In this document: positions 59,140 through 64,000 of the stretch, piece after piece
Position numbering within the stretch: position 1 is the stretch's first letter
How the letters are laid out: each line of letters begins with the position of its first letter
Source of the DNA: Streptomyces virginiae
GTDB taxonomy: Bacteria; Actinomycetota; Actinomycetes; Streptomycetales; Streptomycetaceae
DNA length: 64,000 bases
Direction: 5' to 3'
Assembly: GCF_000720455.1 (NCBI RefSeq)
Contig: NZ_JOAK01000012.1
Coordinates: 124,001 to 188,000 of the forward strand
Translations under genes and position numbers: made by a program
The notes under the pieces: model-generated
What the model was told of the DNA's origin: nothing
What the model saw: the letters and a program-made list of their open reading frames with translations, nothing else
Database searches by the model: none

Positions 59140-60453
59140 TCACCGCAGGTACGTCTTCGGATGCCCCGGGGGTTGTGCCCCCGGACCCGGCCCGGGGGAA
59201 GCAGCCCGGACGGGCCGGGCCGCACCGGGGGAGCCCGGCCGCGGCCCCCGGGCACCGAGGCGCTTGCGGACTCCTCTCACCAGTCTCCCCGCCGTGAAGC
59301 CCGCACCGTGCACGAATCGCATGGAAGGGCCGAATGAGGGAGCCGCCAGCAGCCCCGCGAAGAACAGCCCGGGCCACGAGGACTCGAAGCCGGGACCCAG
59401 CTCCGGGGCCCTGCCGTCGCCGACGGTCGTCAGCGCGGCGCGCAGCCCCGCGTCGAGCATCTCCAGCCGGTCCAGGTCCGGGGCGAAGCCGGTGGCCGCG
59501 ATGACGTGGGCGACGTCCACGACCACCGATTCCCCCTGGGGTGTGGTCAGCCCGAGCCGTGTCCGCTCGCCCACCGCCGTCGCCCGGTGCAGCGCGTGCC
59601 CGAGCAGCGCGGGCACGCGCCGCTCGAAACGGTCCCGCAGCCACCAGGCGCCCGCCGGACCCAGCGCGGTCGCCGCGATCCGCTCCCGGGTGTGCGCGGG
59701 CAGCCGGCGCACCGCCCAGGGCAGCTCCGACCACACCCAGCTGCGCCAGCCCGTGCCGAGGCCGCTGTGCGGATCGCGCAGGGCGCGCAGCGGTGGCCTG
59801 CTCAGCGGCTGCGGGACGGTGTTCCAGTTCAGCCGGGAGCGCCGGGCGACCAGGCACGGCCGGGCACCCTGCTCGGCCAGCAGGGCGGCGGTCTCCAGGG
59901 CCGCCTGCCCGGCACCGAGCACGGCCACCTCGCGGCCGGCGAAGCCGGACAGGTCCCGGTGGCCGCTGCTGTGCGAGTAGTGGCCGGGCGGGAGCCCCCG
60001 CAGCGCCTCGGGGTGCCGGGTGAAGGGCATCACCCCGACCGCGACGGCGACCGTACGGGCGAGCAGGGGCGGTCCCTCGGCGGTGCGGACGCGGAAGCCG
60101 TCGCCCTGCGGGGTCACCTCCGTGACGGTCACCTCCTCCACCTCCGGCCCGGCGTGCCGGGCGAACCACATCCCGTACGCGCTGAACGTGCCGATGGGCA
60201 GCGGAGTGCCGTGCTCCGCGACCGTTCCGAGGGAGGCGCAGTATTCGGCCAGGGTGTGCCGCCCGTCCGGCGCGGACAGGTTGGAGGACCACGGCTCCGA
60301 CTTCAGGTACATGCCGTCGGGCATGTGGTCGCGCCACGAGGCCATGGGCCGCCCCAGCAGCCGTACGCCCAGACCCGCGCCGGCCGCGTGCGCGGCGATC
60401 GACAGCCCGTACGGGCCCGCGCCGATCACCACGAGATCGTCGATCCGCGTCAC
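59140..60453 (-). CDS. FAD-dependent oxidoreductase (flavin monooxygenase/lysine N-hydroxylase-like)
   Basis: A 437-residue flavoprotein. LVVIGAGPYGLSIAAHAAG is the FAD-binding fold, LYLKSEPWSSNL-type text (MYLKSEPWSSNLSAP) and EYCASLG follow, then a second nucleotide site VAVLGAGQAALETAALLAEQ and VIAATGFAPDL near the end, a pattern shared with N-hydroxylating and flavin-containing monooxygenases. The Baeyer-Villiger fingerprint is absent. GTG at 60453 has GGAGGAG upstream. It lies 69 bases after the ATP-grasp gene on the same strand. The C-terminal tail is Pro/Gly-rich. Substrate unknown. Confidence 0.87.
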   Translation of the reverse strand: MTRIDDLVVIGAGPYGLSIAAHAAGAGLGVRLLGRPMASWRDHMPDGMYLKSEPWSSNLSAPDGRHTLAEYCASLGTVAEHGTPLPIGTFSAYGMWFARHAGPEVEEVTVTEVTPQGDGFRVRTAEGPPLLARTVAVAVGVMPFTRHPEALRGLPPGHYSHSSGHRDLSGFAGREVAVLGAGQAALETAALLAEQGARPCLVARRSRLNWNTVPQPLSRPPLRALRDPHSGLGTGWRSWVWSELPWAVRRLPAHTRERIAATALGPAGAWWLRDRFERRVPALLGHALHRATAVGERTRLGLTTPQGESVVVDVAHVIAATGFAPDLDRLEMLDAGLRAALTTVGDGRAPELGPGFESSWPGLFFAGLLAAPSFGPSMRFVHGAGFTAGRLVRGVRKRLGARGPRPGSPGAARPVRAASPGPGPGAQPPGHPKTYLR

Positions 60454-60522
60454 GGCCGCTCCTCCAACTCCGTCGTCACCTGCGGGTCACCTGCCCGGCC
60501 CCGCCCGCCGGGCCGGTCCCGG

Positions 60523-61938
60523 TCAACGGCTCACCAGTTCGTCCGGCTCGGGCGAGGCCTCCGGCGGGGCGGGGCGGGACACCGACCCGGCGGAGGTCAC
60601 GCCCGGCTGTTCCCGCCCGCGCTGCCGGGGCGCGCGGACGACCGCGCGCGCGGTGCGGCGGCCCTGCGCCGGGACCCCGCGCAGGGCCCTCGCCCCCTTG
60701 GCCGCGCCGCGTCCCAGGAACGCCGCGAGCATGGCCAGGAACGGCCAGACGTCGTCCGCCGCGAACCAGGCCGCCTCGACGCGTCCCCGCTCGGCGGCCG
60801 GTCCCGGCCCGGGGGGCGCGGCCTGCGCCGCCGGGCGGTGGCGCGGCAGGGACCGGCCCCGGACCGCCGCCAGCAGCGCGTAGTTCTCGGCGACGAACAC
60901 CCGGCCCGCGCCGCCCGAGGGCTGCGGGACCCGTTGGCCCGTCAGATCCAGGTACATCGCCTGGACCACGTCCAGGCCGGCCGCGTCCGTGAACAGCCTG
61001 AACTGCGCGCCCGGGCGCGGGTTGAAGTCCACCAGCCGGAAGACCCCGCGCTCGTCCCGGCGGAAGTCAAGGTCCAGGATCCCCTGGTAGCCCAGGCGTT
61101 CGGCGAGCCTGAGCGCCGCCTCCTCCACCGCCGCGTCCGGCAGCCAGCGCCCCACCGCCGTCAGGCCCGTGCGCACCGGCCAGGACAGCTCCTTGCGGCC
61201 CGAACCGGCGAGCAGCGGAAGCCCGCCGCGGGTGAAGGCGCCGTGGAAGAACCAGTCGGTGTCCGGCCCGGCCGGCAGGAACCGCTGGAGCAGCAGCCTG
61301 CTCCCGGCCTCGGCGGAGCGCTCGTACAGCCGTCGCGCCTCGGCGGTGGTGTGCACGAGCGTGGTGCTGCGCAGCCCGTCCGCCCCGCTGGGCAGCAGCC
61401 AGGGCCGGCTCCACTTGGCGACCACGGGCAGGCCCAGCCGCCAGGCCGCCTCCGCCGCCTCCGTTCCGCTGGCCGGGACCACGGTCTCCGGGTGCGGGAC
61501 GTCCCACCGCGAACAGAGCCGCGACAGCTCGGCCTTGTCGGCCACGCGGGCGGGCAGGTTGTCGGGCTGATGGGGGATCCGGAAACGGTCGCGCAGCATC
61601 GGGGCGACCCGGGACACGGCGATGGCGCTCAGGTCGTCCATGGCGACGAGCACGGCCGGGCGGCCGATCCGCTCCGACACCCGGGCCAGGCACTCCAGCA
61701 GGGCCTCCGGCGCCTCCGGGTCCAGTCCGCCGACGGGCCCGGGATGAACGGCCCGCAGGTACCGCGAACGCCCCATGGGACCTCCCCCGGCCTCGACGAC
61801 GGCATGGACCTCCACGCCCTTGCGGCCAAGGGATCTGACGGCGCCGAGGGTTCCGTGGTGGAACGGGTTGCGGTCGAGTCTGAGCACAACGGCGGGCACA
61901 TGGTTGGCGAACGCGTGCATGGCAAGGGTGTCTTTCAC
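60523..61938 (-). CDS. ATP-grasp domain protein
   Basis: A 471-residue ATP-grasp ligase-like protein. N-terminal Rossmann-like region PAVVLRLDRNPFHHGTLGAV, VADKAELSRLCSRWDVPHPET at the start of the ATP-binding part, LPVVAKWSRPW with the nucleotide Lys, and the metal site LDLDFRRDERGVFRLVDFNPRPGAQ, with Glu/Asn/Asp typical of ATP-grasp carboxylate-amine ligases. The C-terminal third (about 360-471) is a basic Pro-rich tail. Start GTG at 61938 or ATG at 61920 (MHAFANH). It probably joins a carboxylate to an amine; neighbours (FAD enzyme, secreted glycosidase) suggest polysaccharide or cell-surface metabolism, as inference. Confidence 0.85.
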   Translation of the reverse strand: MKDTLAMHAFANHVPAVVLRLDRNPFHHGTLGAVRSLGRKGVEVHAVVEAGGGPMGRSRYLRAVHPGPVGGLDPEAPEALLECLARVSERIGRPAVLVAMDDLSAIAVSRVAPMLRDRFRIPHQPDNLPARVADKAELSRLCSRWDVPHPETVVPASGTEAAEAAWRLGLPVVAKWSRPWLLPSGADGLRSTTLVHTTAEARRLYERSAEAGSRLLLQRFLPAGPDTDWFFHGAFTRGGLPLLAGSGRKELSWPVRTGLTAVGRWLPDAAVEEAALRLAERLGYQGILDLDFRRDERGVFRLVDFNPRPGAQFRLFTDAAGLDVVQAMYLDLTGQRVPQPSGGAGRVFVAENYALLAAVRGRSLPRHRPAAQAAPPGPGPAAERGRVEAAWFAADDVWPFLAMLAAFLGRGAAKGARALRGVPAQGRRTARAVVRAPRQRGREQPGVTSAGSVSRPAPPEASPEPDELVSR

Positions 61939-62070
61939 CTAGTCGGACCAAGCGGGGGTGGTGTGCAGCTGCTAATGGCCTACGCGGCAGGCACCGAACA
62001 GGCCGTTCGTCAGATGTGATGCCTAACGTCTTTGGCAAGCACACCGATTCAGGAAAGCTCGGGAGACGCC

Positions 62071-63717
62071 ATGCCCAGACCACGCCGCCGACTGGTGAGC
62101 ACCTGCATCGGCTCGGTCACGGCCGGACTGCTCGCCACCGGTGCCGCCCTCGCGGCGCCGGAGGAGAACCGTGCCGAGGACTCCGGCATCGCCATGGGTG
62201 CCTATCTCGACTACGGGCCGAACGGGGTGGCCCGCATCCGGCAGCTCTCGCGCTGGCTGGGCGGCAAGGACATCCGGGTCGGCCACACCTATCTCCCCGG
62301 CGACCAGTGGGCCGGCATCGAGGGCCGGGTCTCCTTCCTGGAGGACTGGGCGCGGTGGCGTCTCGCGGACGACGACCGGATGTTCGTCCTCAACGTGCCC
62401 ATGCAGGCGCGCAACGAGGCACGGGTGTCCGACCAGCAGGTGGGCCGGCTGATCCGGGCGGGCGCGCGGGGCCTGTACGACGAGCACTTCCGCAGGCTCG
62501 CCGAGCGGCTGGTGTCGCTGGGCGTCCCGGACACCGTCATCGTGCTCGGCTGGGAGATGAACGGCGTCACCTACACCCACCGCTGCCGCCCCGACCCGGC
62601 GAACTGGAAGGTGTACTGGCGGCGCATCGTCGACGTGATGCGCACCGTGCCCGGCCAGAAGTTCAAGTTCGACTTCGCGCCGAACAGGGGTACGGACGCG
62701 ATCGGCTGGACCAAGTGCTATCCGGGCGACGACCACGTCGACATCATCGGCATGGATTCGTACGACCAGGATCCCGGGCAGACCTTCGACGACCAGATCT
62801 CCCAGCCGTACGGGCTCCAGAAGCACGTCGACTTCGCGCGGGCGCACCGCAAGGCGATCTCGTACCCGGAGTGGGGGCTGTTCCGGCGCGGTGACAACCC
62901 GGAGTACATGCGGCGCATGCTGCGGTGGATCGAGCAGAACAAGCCGCTCTACCACACCATCACCGACTACTGCCCGCACGGCGTGTGGCAGTGCAAGCAG
63001 AACCCGGAGTCCACGAAGGTCTTCCGGTCGGCTCTGACGCCGGCGGTCCCCGTCCCGGTGACCCCGACGCCGGTCGTACCGACGCCGGTCGTGCCGACAC
63101 CGGTCGTGCCGACACCCGTGGTGCCCACTCCGGTCGTTCCCACGCCGCAGATCCCGACCCCGGACGTCCCGACCCCGCAGGTCCCGACCCCGCAGGTCCC
63201 CACACCGCAGGTCCCGACTCCCCAGGTCCCGACTCCCCAGGTCCCGACGCCGCAGGTCCCGACGCCGGCGGTACCCACGCCGCAGGTCCCCACACCACAG
63301 GTGCCGACCCCGCAGGTGCCGACGCCGCTCCCCGAGCCCTCGACCACCGAACCGAGCCCGGTCGTGCCGAGCCCCGAGGTCCCGACACCCGTCGGCCCCA
63401 GCCCCAGCCCGCTGGAGCCGGAGCCGGAGCCGAGCCCCGAGGTCCCGGAGCCCGGCACCCCGAGCCCCGCAGTGCCGAAGCCCTCGCCCACCGCGCCCTC
63501 GCCCGTGGGACCGGCACCCGTCACGCCGGGCCCGGCCGTGCCGAAGCCCGAGCCCACGCCGGCCAAGCCCCTGCCGCAGCCGCAGCAGCCGCCGCTCAAC
63601 AGCATGCAGTGGTGCGTGCCGATCAACTTCGGCGAGTGGCTGTCCAAGCTCGTCGGCAAGCAGTCGGTCTGCGTCAAGATCGACCTGGGCGAGGACTTCG
63701 GCTTCTGGCCCTTCTAG
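62071..63717 (+). CDS. Secreted GH26-like glycoside hydrolase with Pro-rich pentapeptide stalk
   Basis: A 548-residue secreted protein. Signal peptide 1-32 (basic RPRRRL start, core, AALAAPEE). Catalytic region about 35-325: IRVGHTYLPGDQW, VLGWEMNGVTYTH with the probable acid/base Glu, DFAPNRG, IIGMDSYD and ISYPEWGLF with the probable nucleophile Glu, as in GH26-type (beta/alpha)8 enzymes. A stalk of 18 PTP pentapeptides (VVPTP, QVPTP) follows, a further Pro/Ser-rich region, and a C-terminal domain of about 45 residues with two cysteines (QWCVPINF and SVCVKIDL). ATG at 62071 follows GGGAG. Likely acts on an extracellular mannan- or EPS-like polymer. Confidence 0.88.
   Translation: MPRPRRRLVSTCIGSVTAGLLATGAALAAPEENRAEDSGIAMGAYLDYGPNGVARIRQLSRWLGGKDIRVGHTYLPGDQWAGIEGRVSFLEDWARWRLADDDRMFVLNVPMQARNEARVSDQQVGRLIRAGARGLYDEHFRRLAERLVSLGVPDTVIVLGWEMNGVTYTHRCRPDPANWKVYWRRIVDVMRTVPGQKFKFDFAPNRGTDAIGWTKCYPGDDHVDIIGMDSYDQDPGQTFDDQISQPYGLQKHVDFARAHRKAISYPEWGLFRRGDNPEYMRRMLRWIEQNKPLYHTITDYCPHGVWQCKQNPESTKVFRSALTPAVPVPVTPTPVVPTPVVPTPVVPTPVVPTPVVPTPQIPTPDVPTPQVPTPQVPTPQVPTPQVPTPQVPTPQVPTPAVPTPQVPTPQVPTPQVPTPLPEPSTTEPSPVVPSPEVPTPVGPSPSPLEPEPEPSPEVPEPGTPSPAVPKPSPTAPSPVGPAPVTPGPAVPKPEPTPAKPLPQPQQPPLNSMQWCVPINFGEWLSKLVGKQSVCVKIDLGEDFGFWPF
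63058..63327 (+). repeat. Eighteen 15-base units coding for PTP pentapeptides
   Basis: Consecutive 15-base units encode VTPTP, five VVPTP, QIPTP, DVPTP, six QVPTP, AVPTP and three QVPTP. Third-position variation between copies shows age; the protein register is never broken. Confidence 0.95.
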
Positions 63718-63740
63718 GAACCGTCCGCAACCTGGACGGG

Positions 63741-64000
63741 TCATCGCACCCGCAGTTCGTTGAGCCGCGCCCGCCAGTCCCTGGCGGCCGGCAGCGCCTC
63801 CCGCAGCACGTCCACCGCCCGCTCGCGCCCCGCCACCTGCGACTCGTGCAGCCGCAGCAGGGGCGCGAGCGCGCTCGTGGCCATCAGGAAGCGCTGGTTG
63901 ACGACCGTCGCCGGCCGCCAGTGGTTCTTGTACGGCTCGTTGCCCCGCAGGAAGCTCACCACCGGCCGGCCCTCCTCCAGCGCCCGCCCGGCCTCGTAGC
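63741..64000 (-). CDS. C-terminal part of an unidentified protein
   Basis: The last 86 residues of a protein whose start lies beyond base 64000. Readable parts are RALEEGRPVVSFLRGNEPYK, RPATVVNQRFLMATSALAPL and REALPAARDWRARLNELRV, a soluble helical C-terminus. No family is recognised. It is convergent with the GH26-like gene (23 bases between stops). Position beside a polysaccharide enzyme suggests, but does not show, a related role. Confidence 0.65.
   Translation of the reverse strand, partial: YEAGRALEEGRPVVSFLRGNEPYKNHWRPATVVNQRFLMATSALAPLLRLHESQVAGRERAVDVLREALPAARDWRARLNELRVR

Noticed and set aside
63058..63327. Regular 15-base repeats that might suggest a CRISPR or minisatellite
   Set aside because: There are no spacers, and the units encode an in-frame PTP stalk of a secreted protein.
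62967..63677. Antisense ORF with GVGT repeats opposite the PTP stalk
   Set aside because: The repeats are just the complement of the stalk coding units; no start signal.

Overview
The window is high-GC actinobacterial DNA with short intergenic gaps, frequent GTG starts and 4-base stop/start overlaps. Several genes are typical of Streptomyces: an SsgE-type sporulation protein, an Rpf with DUF348 and G5 domains, actinobacterial Pmt, tricorn protease and SepX/GlpR. The order rsmA - rpf - tatD - rsmI - pmt - PBP - CbiMQO - ssgE matches, from memory, the core region around SCO3149-SCO3161 of S. coelicolor. The window is therefore probably core chromosome of a Streptomyces, not a mobile island. I see no transposase, integrase, rRNA or CRISPR.

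Layout. 1-4.7 kb: rRNA and wall housekeeping on the minus strand (rsmA, rpf, tatD, a zinc-ribbon protein with a structured leader, rsmI). 4.8-9.4 kb: protein O-mannosyltransferase, a small secreted protein, a GNAT and a transpeptidase PBP. 9.5-14.3 kb: a YbaK-type protein, a serine hydrolase, an ECF nickel/cobalt importer (cbiM-cbiQ-cbiO) behind a Nur-like box, and ssgE. 14.4-20.8 kb: MMPL exporter with its TetR regulator, then tricorn protease. 20.8-25.1 kb: a coupled Baeyer-Villiger monooxygenase / hydrolase / short-chain dehydrogenase operon facing a MerR regulator. 25.1-34.2 kb: exonuclease III, GNAT, CoA-transferase-like protein, tRNA-Ala(CGC), then sepX and the rimJ/mogA/moaC/moeA(glp)/galU block and 5-FCL. 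34.2-44.3 kb: penicillin acylase homologue, CPA1 antiporter with a CTG start, MFS transporter, FmdB-type protein behind a CIRCE-like repeat, MTA phosphorylase, an AhpD-like protein, a SAF-domain protein and mscL. 44.4-51.8 kb: a redox block (molybdopterin oxidoreductase, four-cluster ferredoxin, Tat-type Rieske protein, cytochrome-b-like membrane protein, PflA-type radical SAM enzyme, NarK). 52-58.8 kb: LtrA, P450, secreted and lipoproteins, and a PAS-GAF-SpoIIE-HATPase phosphatase. 58.8-64 kb: FAD oxidoreductase, ATP-grasp protein, a secreted GH26-like enzyme with an 18-unit Pro-rich stalk, and a partial gene.

The parts most likely to repay attention are the redox operon (a NapA/NasC-type catalytic subunit without export signal combined with a Tat-type Rieske protein), the alcohol-ketone-ester-acid cascade operon, the regulatory elements that can be read directly (Nur-like box, CIRCE-like repeat, paired TetR operators, a three-hairpin leader), and a set of nine genes whose -10 box lies 6-7 bases before the start codon, predicting leaderless mRNAs.
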